64,000 nucleotides of DNA from Halalkalibacter alkalisediminis (lineage in GTDB: Bacteria > Bacillota > Bacilli > Bacillales > Bacillaceae_D): NCBI RefSeq assembly GCF_028610705.1, contig NZ_JAQQWT010000007.1, positions 62,001-126,000 on the forward strand, written 5' to 3'. Position 1 is the first letter of the stretch. Every line of letters begins with the position of its first letter. Below the pieces are notes generated by a model, which saw nothing but the letters and a program-made list of their open reading frames with translations, ran no database searches and was not told the DNA's origin. The position numbers and the translations under genes were made by a program. Positions 53,176-60,550 of the stretch are shown here, in pieces.

Positions 53176-53319
53176 TTAACGATTCCAATATCGCAGATGA
53201 TCTAATTTTTCTTGACGCTCTGCTTGATAATTTTGTTGCTCGACTATACGTTGTAATTCTTCACCTGTATACGTTTTTTTCTTAATTGTAATCGTAAATA
53301 AGATAAAATGAAATGTCAT
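53176..53319 (-). CDS. YrzI family small protein, copy 1 (47 residues)
   Basis: ATG 53319 follows GGGAGGG at good spacing and the frame ends at TAA 53176. The peptide has a hydrophobic beta-like N-terminus MTFHFILFTITIKKKTYTGE and a charged helical tail (ELQRIVEQQNYQAERQE). Its paralogue at 53450-53584 shares MTFxFxLFTIxIKKxxYTGExLxRxVxQQ. The family corresponds to B. subtilis YrzI as I remember it. Function unknown. Confidence 0.75.
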   Translation of the reverse strand: MTFHFILFTITIKKKTYTGEELQRIVEQQNYQAERQEKLDHLRYWNR

Positions 53320-53354
53320 AGCTTTATAGCCCTCCCAAAGAAACTCTTAAATAG

Positions 53355-53417
53355 TCAGGTGAGGCCTTTCACCTGCTCATACCAACCTTGTAACATTAAT
53401 CCTTTAAGAAAAATCAT
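53355..53417 (-). CDS. 20-residue ORF between two YrzI-like genes
   Basis: ATG 53417 is 7 nt after AGGAGGTAATGAAA, and the frame stops with TGA at 53355-53357. The peptide is MIFLKGLMLQGWYEQVKGLT; an ATG two codons earlier (53423) is too close to the ribosome site. Its strong ribosome site and place between two paralogous small genes suggest it is translated. No known family. Confidence 0.5.
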   Translation of the reverse strand: MIFLKGLMLQGWYEQVKGLT

Positions 53418-53449
53418 TTTCATTACCTCCTTTTATTTTTTTATTTAAA

Positions 53450-53584
53450 TTAACGCATTAATTTATGAATTTGTTGATCCTGATATTCAGCTAATTTCTG
53501 TTGTCGTACTAAGCGTTCTAAGTCTTCACCAGTATATTTGCGTTTTTTTATTGATATGGTAAACAGTAAAAAAGTAAATGTCAT
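53450..53584 (-). CDS. YrzI family small protein, copy 2 (44 residues)
   Basis: ATG 53584 is preceded by AAAGGTGGTGATTACT and the frame ends with TAA at 53450. The peptide starts MTFTFLLFTISIKKRKYTGE and ends with a charged tail (DLERLVRQQ, HKLMR). It is a clear paralogue of the 47-residue protein about 130 bp downstream in transcription. They probably share one transcript ending at the hairpin 53141-53168. Confidence 0.75.
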   Translation of the reverse strand: MTFTFLLFTISIKKRKYTGEDLERLVRQQKLAEYQDQQIHKLMR

Positions 53585-53645
53585 AGTAATCACCACCTTT
53601 TTAATAAATTTGAATTACATCCATTATTTACCAGTCGAAATAGAC

Positions 53646-53673
53646 AAAAAAAACACAGGAAAACGCTCCTGTG
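53646..53673 (-). terminator. Intrinsic terminator of a short minus-strand transcript
   Basis: CACAGGA 53654-53660 pairs with TCCTGTG 53667-53673. On the minus strand the stem is followed by eight T (A run at 53646-53653). Confidence 0.85.
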
Positions 53674-53737
53674 ATAAAAGTATAATAAACCACAGGGGAA
53701 ACGTTCGCCTGCGCTTTGCTATTCTGATAAATGGATA

Positions 53738-53821
53738 TCAAAAGCTAAATCGATTGAGGCTAGCAGGGTATGAACGTATGATATATGAAATTGTGTTTAA
53801 TTTCGAAATTCCTTTAATCAT
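53738..53821 (-). CDS. 27-residue ORF inside the short transcript
   Basis: ATG 53821 follows AAAGGAGG, and the frame ends at TGA 53738-53740. The peptide begins MIKGISKLNTISYIIRSYPA and is basic. It lies 36 nt from the predicted transcription start of the unit bounded by the promoter at 53865-53893 and the terminator at 53646-53673. It may be a translated small peptide or the ribosome-bound part of a regulatory RNA. Confidence 0.4.
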   Translation of the reverse strand: MIKGISKLNTISYIIRSYPASLNRFSF

Positions 53822-53864
53822 CTTGTTCAACCTCCTTTGCTCTCAAATTTTGCTTTCATAAGGA

Positions 53865-53893
53865 ATTATATCCAAACTATGCGATTTTGTAAA
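53865..53893 (-). promoter_or_regulatory. Near-consensus sigma-A promoter of the short minus-strand transcript
   Basis: On the minus strand TTTACA (plus 53888-53893) and TATAAT (plus 53865-53870) are exactly 17 bp apart. With the terminator at 53646-53673 this defines a transcript of about 210 nt with no known gene. Confidence 0.7.
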
Positions 53894-53947
53894 CTATAAA
53901 TTTGAATTTTTATTGCCTAATTATATAAAAGTATTGACAGTAGACAA

Positions 53948-53981
53948 AACCTGCTCGAATTCACCGGAATTCGAGCAGGTT
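53948..53981 (-). terminator. Intrinsic terminator of the ssu-type operon
   Basis: A perfect 15-bp stem, AACCTGCTCGAATTC 53948-53962 with GAATTCGAGCAGGTT 53967-53981, has the loop ACCG. On the minus strand it ends in TTTTG. Confidence 0.85.
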
Positions 53982-53989
53982 CTTCATTT

Positions 53990-55000
53990 CTATTCATTTA
54001 AGATAGCATCTAGACGAGAAGTATCAACAAAACCATCTAGATTAGGTTCTTTATCCATAAACTTTAATTCGTAAGAAGCATCAGCCCATGCTTGTAAAGC
54101 GTCTGCATGTGTTTCCGTTGTAACAGCCATACGATTCCAAGCCTTTTCAAGGACTGTTTCAGGTAAACGATTTTGAGTTAAGTCGAACAAATGATCGTTA
54201 ATCGTTGTAAGTGTTTCTTCTGTATTTTCTTGAGTGAACTCTACTGCTTTTTGATGTCCGCGTAAGACAGCATCAACTGCCTCTGGGTTTTCTTCTAGGA
54301 ATCTCTTTGATGTTACTACGACTACACTTGGTAGAGTTTCTCCTAAAAAGACATTATCCCATTCCGCTACTACATGTGCATTTAACTCTTCAACAAGGTA
54401 AGTTCCCCAAGGTTCTGGAGCAGCTGCAGCATCAATTTGTCCTTGTTCAAACATCGCCACCATATTTGCTGGTGCAATGCGAGATTGATGCTCTACTGTA
54501 CCACCAACACGGTTGGATTCTAGGCCAATTTCTTTTAGCATCATTTCAAGCTGAACGTTATGTGTGCATCCATTACCAGGAGTACAGAATGACTTCCCAC
54601 CAAAATCTTCAAGAGTTTCAATTCCAGATCCGTCTCTAGCCACGATCAATGTAGCTCCATTAGCAGCAGCACCAAGTACAACAATATCTCCACCGGTTAA
54701 GAAATAGTTAATAGCTGGACCTGGTCCGACATAACCGATATCAAGATTTCCAGTTTCAAGTGCTTCAATGAAGTCATTTCCATTAGGGAAGTGAGTATAC
54801 TCTGCTCCTCTTTCACCTAGTTCATCTTCAAAATAACCTTTTTCTTTTCCAACAATAGCAGCAGCATGATCAAGATTTGGAAAGTAACCAATTCGGACAT
54901 CACTCTCTGTCTCTGATGTGCCGCTTGTATTTCCTGCACCACAAGCTGCTAATGCTCCAATTACTAAAGCGATTCCTGTTGCTTTAAACCATTTTTTCAT
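53990..55000 (-). CDS. ssuA: ABC transporter substrate-binding lipoprotein (sulfonate/taurine/nitrate type)
   Basis: A 336-residue lipoprotein with LAAC (C20). The binding domain shows VRIGYFPNLDHAAAIVGKEKG, GNLDIGYVGPGPAINYFLTG and PEPWGTYLVEE, typical of the SsuA/TauA/NrtA group. FCTPGNGCTHN holds a cysteine pair unusual for this group. The ligand could be an aliphatic sulfonate or another small anion or thiamine-like precursor; no sulfonate-using enzyme lies nearby, so the symbol is a family label. ATG 55000 follows AAAGGGAGAG. It is third in the operon, 140 bp after the permease gene. Confidence 0.78.
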   Translation of the reverse strand: MKKWFKATGIALVIGALAACGAGNTSGTSETESDVRIGYFPNLDHAAAIVGKEKGYFEDELGERGAEYTHFPNGNDFIEALETGNLDIGYVGPGPAINYFLTGGDIVVLGAAANGATLIVARDGSGIETLEDFGGKSFCTPGNGCTHNVQLEMMLKEIGLESNRVGGTVEHQSRIAPANMVAMFEQGQIDAAAAPEPWGTYLVEELNAHVVAEWDNVFLGETLPSVVVVTSKRFLEENPEAVDAVLRGHQKAVEFTQENTEETLTTINDHLFDLTQNRLPETVLEKAWNRMAVTTETHADALQAWADASYELKFMDKEPNLDGFVDTSRLDAILNE

Positions 55001-55140
55001 ATTATTCTCTCCCTTTTTTATCTTTGTGTAATGGTTAGAACATAAGCTAATCCTTAAAGAAAAACCTTTGTATATTCGAAGATGGCAGCGTCTTTGCACA
55101 TTGCTTAAAATAAAGAAAAAGGTAAAAAACGGGCTTTTCT

Positions 55141-55896
55141 TTATTTCGCGTATCCCCAGCGAGTTAGAACTTTGCGTTCGATTGGATTAAAAATACAATA
55201 CTCAACAATTAACCCAATGACGGCAATAATAATCATAATGGCAATAACGAGTTCCATATTAAAGAAGTCTCTGGCGTCAAGCAGTGTTCTACCAAGTCCG
55301 CCACGTCCGAGTAATTCAGCAGCCATAAGAGCACGCCAACCGAAAGCCCATGATAATCGAACCCCTGTTAATGCTGAGGGAATGGAGGCTGGGATCATGA
55401 CACGCCATATTAACTCAGTGCCTTTATATCCCATAGTTCTCGCAGCTCGAATTAATAAAGGCTGCACATTTTTGATTCCCATTCTGACATTCATTGTCAT
55501 TGGCCAAGTTCCACCTAAAACGATAACAAAAAGAATAGCTGTTGTTCCGCCTTGAAACATGACAAGTGCGAGTGGTAACCAGACAATACTTGGTACAGAT
55601 TGTAACGCCACAACAAGCGAACCTAACGTTTCATCGGCAAGTTTAGAAGTAGCTAAAATAATTCCAAGAAGGGAACCGATGATGACAGCTAAAGCAAACC
55701 CGAGACCAATACGGCCTAAACTTGTCGTAAGAGCGACAGTTAAAATTCCTGTCTCAAAAAATCCCTTATAAAGCTCCACGAAAGAGAGGAGAGGAGACGG
55801 AAACATTCTTGTACCAAAGGCATCAAGCCTATATATGATCTCCCATATCGCGATGAGAGCTGTAAAGAAGAGTAGCCTTCTGACTATGGTAATCAT
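55141..55896 (-). CDS. ssuC: ABC transporter permease (SsuC/TauC type)
   Basis: A 251-residue permease with six helices. The EAA coupling loop is AARTMGYKGTELIWRVMIPA, followed by SIPSALTGVRLSWAFGWRAL, typical of sulfonate/taurine/nitrate permeases. ATG 55896 lies 9 nt after GGAGG inside the end of the ATPase gene, overlapping it by about 68 bp, so the two are coupled. GTG 55899 is possible. Confidence 0.85.
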   Translation of the reverse strand: MITIVRRLLFFTALIAIWEIIYRLDAFGTRMFPSPLLSFVELYKGFFETGILTVALTTSLGRIGLGFALAVIIGSLLGIILATSKLADETLGSLVVALQSVPSIVWLPLALVMFQGGTTAILFVIVLGGTWPMTMNVRMGIKNVQPLLIRAARTMGYKGTELIWRVMIPASIPSALTGVRLSWAFGWRALMAAELLGRGGLGRTLLDARDFFNMELVIAIMIIIAVIGLIVEYCIFNPIERKVLTRWGYAK

Positions 55897-56674
55897 CACC
55901 CATTTCCTCCTTCATGACTTTTTCAATTTCTCCAGCAAGTTGTTTACTAATATTTTCCTCAATACGCGCAAATGCTTCGTCAGAAGGTTTTCTTGGTCTT
56001 GGAAGGGGGACATCAAAGATATTTATGATTCCACCTGGTCTTACACCCATTAAAACAATACGATCTGACAGCAAAATGGATTCACGGATGTTATGAGTAA
56101 CGAAAATAATGGTTTTTCCCGTTTGTTCCCAAATATATTGGACTTCTTTATGGAGCATGGAACGCGTTTGTTCATCTAGTGCTCCGAATGGCTCATCCAT
56201 TAAAAGAACTTCCGGATCCATAGCTAGTGCTCGTGCAATGGATACACGCTGTTTCATTCCACCTGAAAGTTCGTGTGGATAGGAATCTATGAATTTGCTA
56301 AGATGCACTAGTTTCAGATATTCAATAGCTTTATTTCGTGCTTCTTCTTTGCTATAACGCTTTTTTATGCCAAACATGACATTATCAAGGACTGTCATCC
56401 AAGGCATTAAAGCGGCCTCTTGAAACACAACACCTCGGTCAACTCCTGGGCCTTTCACTTCTTTAGAGCCTACTAACACAGTTCCAGAACTTGCTTGATC
56501 AAGACCAGCAATTATATTTAGTAACGTTGATTTTCCACAACCAGAGGGTCCGAGCAAAGAGACAAATTCACCAGATTTCACATGTAAGTCAATATCTTCA
56601 AATACAGTGTAGGTCGTCTGTTCTGTCTTATTCTCAAACGTCTTACCGACATGGTTTATGTTGACTTCTGCCAT
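55829..56674 (-). CDS. ssuB: ABC transporter ATPase (SsuB/TauB type)
   Basis: A 281-residue ATPase, first gene of the operon. Walker A GPSGCGKST, Q-loop VVFQEAALMPWMTV, signature LSGGMKQR, Walker B VLLMDEPFGALDEQTR and the switch histidine in FVTHNIRES are all present. ATG 56674 is 8 nt after AAGGAGG; ATG 56680 lies too close. The C-terminal 20 residues overlap the permease gene. A near-consensus promoter lies about 70-98 bp upstream. Confidence 0.87.
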   Translation of the reverse strand: MAEVNINHVGKTFENKTEQTTYTVFEDIDLHVKSGEFVSLLGPSGCGKSTLLNIIAGLDQASSGTVLVGSKEVKGPGVDRGVVFQEAALMPWMTVLDNVMFGIKKRYSKEEARNKAIEYLKLVHLSKFIDSYPHELSGGMKQRVSIARALAMDPEVLLMDEPFGALDEQTRSMLHKEVQYIWEQTGKTIIFVTHNIRESILLSDRIVLMGVRPGGIINIFDVPLPRPRKPSDEAFARIEENISKQLAGEIEKVMKEEMGDDYHSQKATLLYSSHRDMGDHI

Positions 56675-56743
56675 TTTCATCCTCCTTATGAATATATAGT
56701 AAATTTATAATTCACATCATTTTAGTTGGTTTTAACTTTACTT

Positions 56744-56772
56744 AGTATATGTAGTAGAAGATTATCTGTCAA
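56744..56772 (-). promoter_or_regulatory. Promoter of the ssu-type operon
   Basis: On the minus strand TTGACA (plus 56767-56772) and TATACT (plus 56744-56749) are 17 bp apart. I see no riboswitch-like leader in the 70 bp that follow. Confidence 0.75.
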
Positions 56773-56935
56773 TACTTAGACAAATGTTCAAGATTTCTCT
56801 TGAATCAAAAAAAGTGTACATTTATGAGTGTATTTCGCTTAACATGGTTTCTGACTCTAACTTTGTGGTAAGATAATCCATGTAAATAAGATGAGCGAGC
56901 TCTATATTTTCGGGAAGGACAAGGAGAGAACTGAG

Positions 56936-57466
56936 ATGACTAACCAATTAGATGTATTAAAAGCGCTTAGGCAGACGCGTCATGATTGGTTGAACGTTAT
57001 GCAGTTAATAAAAGGAAACTTAGCACTTAAACGTTATGATCGCATCGAAGAAATTATTGAACAGGTGACGCAACAATCGATTTGCGAAAGTAAAATATCA
57101 GAAATACAAGCAACAAGTGTTGTGTATTTTCTATTAACGTATAATTGGTTCAGCAGCAAAATGAAACTAGAAATAGATGTAGCTGGAGAAGTATTTTCAT
57201 TAGAAAAAAATGAAGTGCATCTTTTGCGATTATGTGAAGAAATTACGGAGAAACTAACAAATGAGTGCACGATAGATACAGAAAATAACTTACTCATAAC
57301 GTTTTTATTTACGGAGCATAAATGTGAGTTGACATTTGATTTTCAAGGAAAATTACAAAAGAAAGAAGATTGGCCATCATTTTTAAAAAAATGGGAGTCA
57401 AACGTAAAGCTTGTGGAAATGAATGAGCACGAATGTGTGTTAACAGCAAGTTTTACGAGAAGTTGA
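56936..57466 (+). CDS. spo0B: Sporulation phosphotransferase Spo0B
   Basis: A 176-residue phosphorelay protein passing phosphate from Spo0F to Spo0A. The phosphorylated histidine is H16 in LRQTRHDWLNVMQLIKGNLA, in the first helix of the dimerising hairpin. The C-terminal domain is a degenerate kinase-like fold. ATG 56936 lies 9 nt after AAGGAG; the frame is open to 56891, giving 191 residues, but that start has no site. It lies 9 bp before obg, as in B. subtilis, but the usual rplU-rpmA genes are not upstream here. Confidence 0.88.
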   Translation: MTNQLDVLKALRQTRHDWLNVMQLIKGNLALKRYDRIEEIIEQVTQQSICESKISEIQATSVVYFLLTYNWFSSKMKLEIDVAGEVFSLEKNEVHLLRLCEEITEKLTNECTIDTENNLLITFLFTEHKCELTFDFQGKLQKKEDWPSFLKKWESNVKLVEMNEHECVLTASFTRS

Positions 57467-57475
57467 GGTGAAGAG

Positions 57476-58759
57476 ATGTTTGTAGATAAGGTAAAGATAT
57501 ATGTAAAAGGTGGAGACGGTGGTAATGGACAAGTTTCCTTCCGCAGAGAAAAATATGTACCCGATGGTGGACCTGCTGGTGGAGATGGTGGACGAGGAGC
57601 GAGTGTTGTTTTTGAAGTAGAGGAAGGTCTGCGTACACTTATGGACTTTCGTTATAAGCGTCACTTTAAGGCCCCTCGCGGAGAACATGGACGTCCAAAG
57701 AACCAACACGGAAAAAATTCAGAAGATATGATTGTAAAAGTTCCACCTGGAACGACAGTTGTTGATGATGAAACGGGACAAGTAATAGCCGATTTAACTG
57801 AACATGGTCAACGAGCGGTTATTGCGAAAGGGGGACGCGGGGGTCGAGGGAATACTCGTTTTGCTACACCGGTTAATCCAGCTCCTGAAATAGCTGAGAA
57901 TGGTGAGCCAGGGCAAGAACGAGACGTTATTCTCGAGTTGAAAGTGTTAGCTGATGTTGGGCTAGTGGGATTTCCGAGTGTAGGAAAGTCAACGCTTTTA
58001 TCTGTCGTATCTGCAGCAAAGCCGAAAATTGCCGATTATCACTTCACGACAATTACCCCAAATCTTGGTGTAGTTGAAACAGAAGATAACCGTAGTTTTG
58101 TCATGGCAGATCTACCAGGTCTAATAGAAGGGGCACATGAAGGAGTTGGCCTTGGTCACCAATTCCTACGACATATTGAGCGTACAAGAGTCATTGTCCA
58201 CGTAATAGATATGTCTGCTCTAGAAGGACGAGATCCTTATGAAGATTACCTCTTAATTAATGATGAACTAAAACAATATAATATGCGTCTGTTAGAGAGA
58301 CCTCAAGTTATTGTGGCTAACAAGATGGACATGCCTGAATCTGAGGCCAACCTTGAAGCCTTTAAGGAAAAGTTTGAGGATGATTATCCAATCTTCCCAA
58401 TCTCAGCCATTACAAAGCAGGGTCTACGTGACTTACTTTTAACCATTGCTAATAAAATTGAAGAAACACCTGAATTCCCGCTTCATGAGGAAACAGACGA
58501 TTCAACACGTGTTATTTACCGTCATGAAAAAGAAGAAAAGCCATTCGTAATTACTAGAGATGATGACGGAACTTTTGTATTATCAGGAGCAGGATTAGAA
58601 AAATTATTTAAAATGACTGACTTTTCTCATGATGAATCAATTCGACGTTTTGCTAGACAAATGCGCGGAATGGGAATAGATGACGCCCTTAGAGAAAGAG
58701 GAGCCAAAGACGGCGACCTAGTTCGCATCATGAAATTCGAATTTGAATTTATTGACTAG
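57476..58759 (+). CDS. obg: GTPase Obg
   Basis: A 427-residue essential GTPase bound to the large ribosomal subunit and needed for sporulation and stress signalling. The glycine-rich Obg fold covers residues 1-158 ([20 protein letters not shown]). The G domain has G1 [10 protein letters not shown]3 [11 protein letters not shown]4 NKMD and G5 SAIT. The C-terminal OCT domain ends FEFEFID. GAGGTGAAGAG precedes ATG 57476. Confidence 0.97.
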   Translation: MFVDKVKIYVKGGDGGNGQVSFRREKYVPDGGPAGGDGGRGASVVFEVEEGLRTLMDFRYKRHFKAPRGEHGRPKNQHGKNSEDMIVKVPPGTTVVDDETGQVIADLTEHGQRAVIAKGGRGGRGNTRFATPVNPAPEIAENGEPGQERDVILELKVLADVGLVGFPSVGKSTLLSVVSAAKPKIADYHFTTITPNLGVVETEDNRSFVMADLPGLIEGAHEGVGLGHQFLRHIERTRVIVHVIDMSALEGRDPYEDYLLINDELKQYNMRLLERPQVIVANKMDMPESEANLEAFKEKFEDDYPIFPISAITKQGLRDLLLTIANKIEETPEFPLHEETDDSTRVIYRHEKEEKPFVITRDDDGTFVLSGAGLEKLFKMTDFSHDESIRRFARQMRGMGIDDALRERGAKDGDLVRIMKFEFEFID

Positions 58760-58801
58760 GTACTGTTTCAACAGGGCAGTTTTCCCTGTTGGAACAGTAC
58801 C
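58759..58801. repeat. Large hairpin after obg; first copy of an obg-pheB repeat
   Basis: GGTACTGTTTCAACAGGG 58759-58776 pairs with CCCTGTTGGAACAGTACC 58784-58801 (two mismatches). It may help end obg transcription, although no T run follows. A shortened copy lies at 58917-58943. Confidence 0.65.
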
Positions 58802-58943
58802 GACGCATGGAGCGAAGCCGCTGCAATGTTTTAAACTTTTTCTGAGTGTTCTTCTCAGAAAGAGCGCGCAGCGTGCGGAGCCAATGCAAACTCATGTATG
58901 ACCATAAAAAATGAATGGTTTCAACAGGGCGGTTTTCCTGTTA
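58802..58943. repeat. GC-richer intergenic stretch ending in a second partial repeat copy
   Basis: No gene. It contains GACGCATGGAGCGAAGCCGC and GAGCGCGCAGCGTGCGGAGC, richer in GC than the neighbours, a TTTCTGAG/CTCAGAAA hairpin (about 58838-58862), and at 58917-58943 GGTTTCAACAGGGCGGTTTT followed by CCTGTTA, which repeats the start of the hairpin at 58759. It looks like a dispersed intergenic repeat. Confidence 0.45.
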
Positions 58944-58982
58944 AACTAACAGAAGTTTTGACTCGAATGAAACATAAATAGT

Positions 58983-59017
58983 CGAAAAACTGTCCCTCCA
59001 GTAGGGACAGTTTTTCG
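58983..59017. terminator. Intrinsic terminator between obg and pheB
   Basis: A perfect 15-bp stem, CGAAAAACTGTCCCT 58983-58997 with AGGGACAGTTTTTCG 59003-59017, contains the T run. Confidence 0.85.
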
Positions 59018-59047
59018 TTGATAATAGACATTTTTTGAAAAGACTTG

Positions 59048-59076
59048 TTGTCAAAAAGTTTTGTCAATTTTATAAT
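59048..59076 (+). promoter_or_regulatory. Promoter of pheBA
   Basis: TTGTCA 59048-59053 and TATAAT 59071-59076 are 17 bp apart, 38 bp before the pheB start. Confidence 0.75.
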
Positions 59077-59113
59077 AGGGTGATAGTGCATCTTGAAAGT
59101 AGGTGAATAAAGT

Positions 59114-59560
59114 ATGACAACAAGAAAATCATTTTATTTAGTACGTGAGGATATGCTAACAGATGCAATGGAAAAAACGCTAGCTGCAAAAGAGCTCCTT
59201 CAATCAGGCAAAGTAAAAAAGATAAATGAAGCCGTAAATCAGGTAGGACTTAGTCGCAGTGCTTTTTATAAATACAAGGATGGAATATTTCCTTTTAATA
59301 CAATGGTTAGAGAAAAAATTATTACACTTTCCATTATCTTAGTTGATCGTTCTGGTTCTCTTTCACAATTGCTTGGTAAAATCGCTGAAACCGGTGCCAA
59401 TGTGCTGACGATTAATCAAACAATTCCTTTGCAAGGAAGAGCGCATATGACATTATCAATTGATACCACGCCGATGAAATTAGAGTTAGATGAATTAATG
59501 GATTGGCTAGAAAGTTTGGAATCCGTGAAGAAGGTAGAACTAGTAGGTACTGGTTCTTAG
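59114..59560 (+). CDS. pheB: ACT-domain protein PheB
   Basis: A 148-residue protein: an N-terminal helical part with VNQVGLSRSAFYKYKDGIFP, which looks like a helix-turn-helix, and a C-terminal ACT domain (about 70-145: ITLSIILVDRSGSLSQLLGK and the later GANVLTINQTIP). ACT domains bind amino acids, so it may sense phenylalanine for the enzyme encoded next. B. subtilis has the same obg-pheB-pheA order. The gap to pheA is 14 bp. Confidence 0.93.
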   Translation: MTTRKSFYLVREDMLTDAMEKTLAAKELLQSGKVKKINEAVNQVGLSRSAFYKYKDGIFPFNTMVREKIITLSIILVDRSGSLSQLLGKIAETGANVLTINQTIPLQGRAHMTLSIDTTPMKLELDELMDWLESLESVKKVELVGTGS

Positions 59561-59574
59561 GAGGGAGTCACAGA

Positions 59575-60441
59575 ATGAAAATTGCTTATTTAGGACCAAG
59601 AGGAACATTTACAGAAGTAGCGGCAAGGGGGATGTTTGAACAGGGAGAGTTAATCCCGTTTCGTACCATTCCAACCTGTATGGATGCTGTTGAAGCCAGT
59701 GAAGTGGATTTTGCTGTAGTCCCGATTGAGAATGCCATAGAAGGGTCAGTAAATTTAACACTTGATTATTTAATTCATAAGCAACGTTTACCTATCGTAG
59801 GAGGTATAACAGTTGCAATTGAACAACATTTGCTAATCAACCCTAATAAGGGGACAAAAGAGATTAACAAAATAGTCTCGCACCCACATGCGATTGCACA
59901 ATGTCATGAATTTTTGCAAAAACAATATCCCAATGCAGAATGGGAGTACATGAATTCTACAGGTGCAGCTGCTCAGTTTGTTAAAGAGCACCCTGAATTA
60001 GGCATTGCAGCCATTGCTAATGAAGGAGCGGCCAAAGCATACGATTTGCATATAGCTCATTCAAATATTCATGATTTTCCTAACAATCGAACAAGTTTTG
60101 TTGTGTTAAGTAAGAATGCGGAAGCCATCCGTTTTTCAGGACCTTTGCATACAGAGGATAAAACAATGCTAATGGTTACGTTGCCGTCTGATTTCTCAGG
60201 AGCTTTACATCAAGTCCTTTCTGCTTTTGCTTGGAGAAAATTAAACCTAACCAAAATTGAATCAAGACCAACTAAAACGGGACTTGGGAATTATTTCTTT
60301 ATTATTGATGTAGAAGGATTAATGGATGATGTATTAATACCGGGAGTTGTTTCAGAATTACAAGCGCTTGGTTGTGGAGTGGATATTCTTGGAAGTTATC
60401 CATGCTACACTCTAGTTAAAAATGAAGCAAAGATGAGATGA
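59575..60441 (+). CDS. pheA: Prephenate dehydratase
   Basis: A 288-residue enzyme converting prephenate to phenylpyruvate. The catalytic domain (1-185) has YLGPRGTFTEVAA, VPIENAIEGSVNLTLDYL and NNRTSFVVL (the TRF-like catalytic motif reads RTSF). The ACT regulatory domain (about 200-278) carries SGALHQVLSAFAWRKLNLTK followed by IESRPTK, the phenylalanine-binding ESRP. ATG 59575 follows AGGAGGGAG. Confidence 0.95.
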   Translation: MKIAYLGPRGTFTEVAARGMFEQGELIPFRTIPTCMDAVEASEVDFAVVPIENAIEGSVNLTLDYLIHKQRLPIVGGITVAIEQHLLINPNKGTKEINKIVSHPHAIAQCHEFLQKQYPNAEWEYMNSTGAAAQFVKEHPELGIAAIANEGAAKAYDLHIAHSNIHDFPNNRTSFVVLSKNAEAIRFSGPLHTEDKTMLMVTLPSDFSGALHQVLSAFAWRKLNLTKIESRPTKTGLGNYFFIIDVEGLMDDVLIPGVVSELQALGCGVDILGSYPCYTLVKNEAKMR

Positions 60442-60446
60442 TTTAT

Positions 60447-60510
60447 AAGAGGGAGCAGCCCTTGCTTAGTAGGTGAAGTTGGGTGGTAATCAAAGAACGG
60501 CTCTCTCATT
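60447..60510 (+). other. Structured stretch after pheA
   Basis: GAGGGAGC near 60450 can pair with GCTCTCTC near 60500, enclosing GTTGGGTGGTAATC. The GGGTGG is reminiscent of the T-box core but the rest of that motif (NACCGCG) is missing. Just before the shared terminator; significance unclear. Confidence 0.25.
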
Positions 60511-60515
60511 AAATG

Positions 60516-60549
60516 AACCCCTTGCCTAAAAACAGGTAAGGGGTTTTGT
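60516..60549. terminator. Convergent terminator between pheA and niaR
   Basis: A perfect 12-bp stem, AACCCCTTGCCT 60516-60527 with AGGTAAGGGGTT 60534-60545, is followed by TTG. Confidence 0.82.
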
Positions 60550-60550
60550 C

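Noticed and set aside
53538-53861. A 107-codon plus-strand frame across the small-ORF cluster.
   Set aside because: No ribosome site, and it runs antisense to the YrzI-like gene and to the promoter-terminator unit on the minus strand.
54307-55771. Plus-strand frames of 110, 127 and 70 codons inside ssuA and ssuC.
   Set aside because: Antisense to intact ABC transporter genes with all expected motifs.
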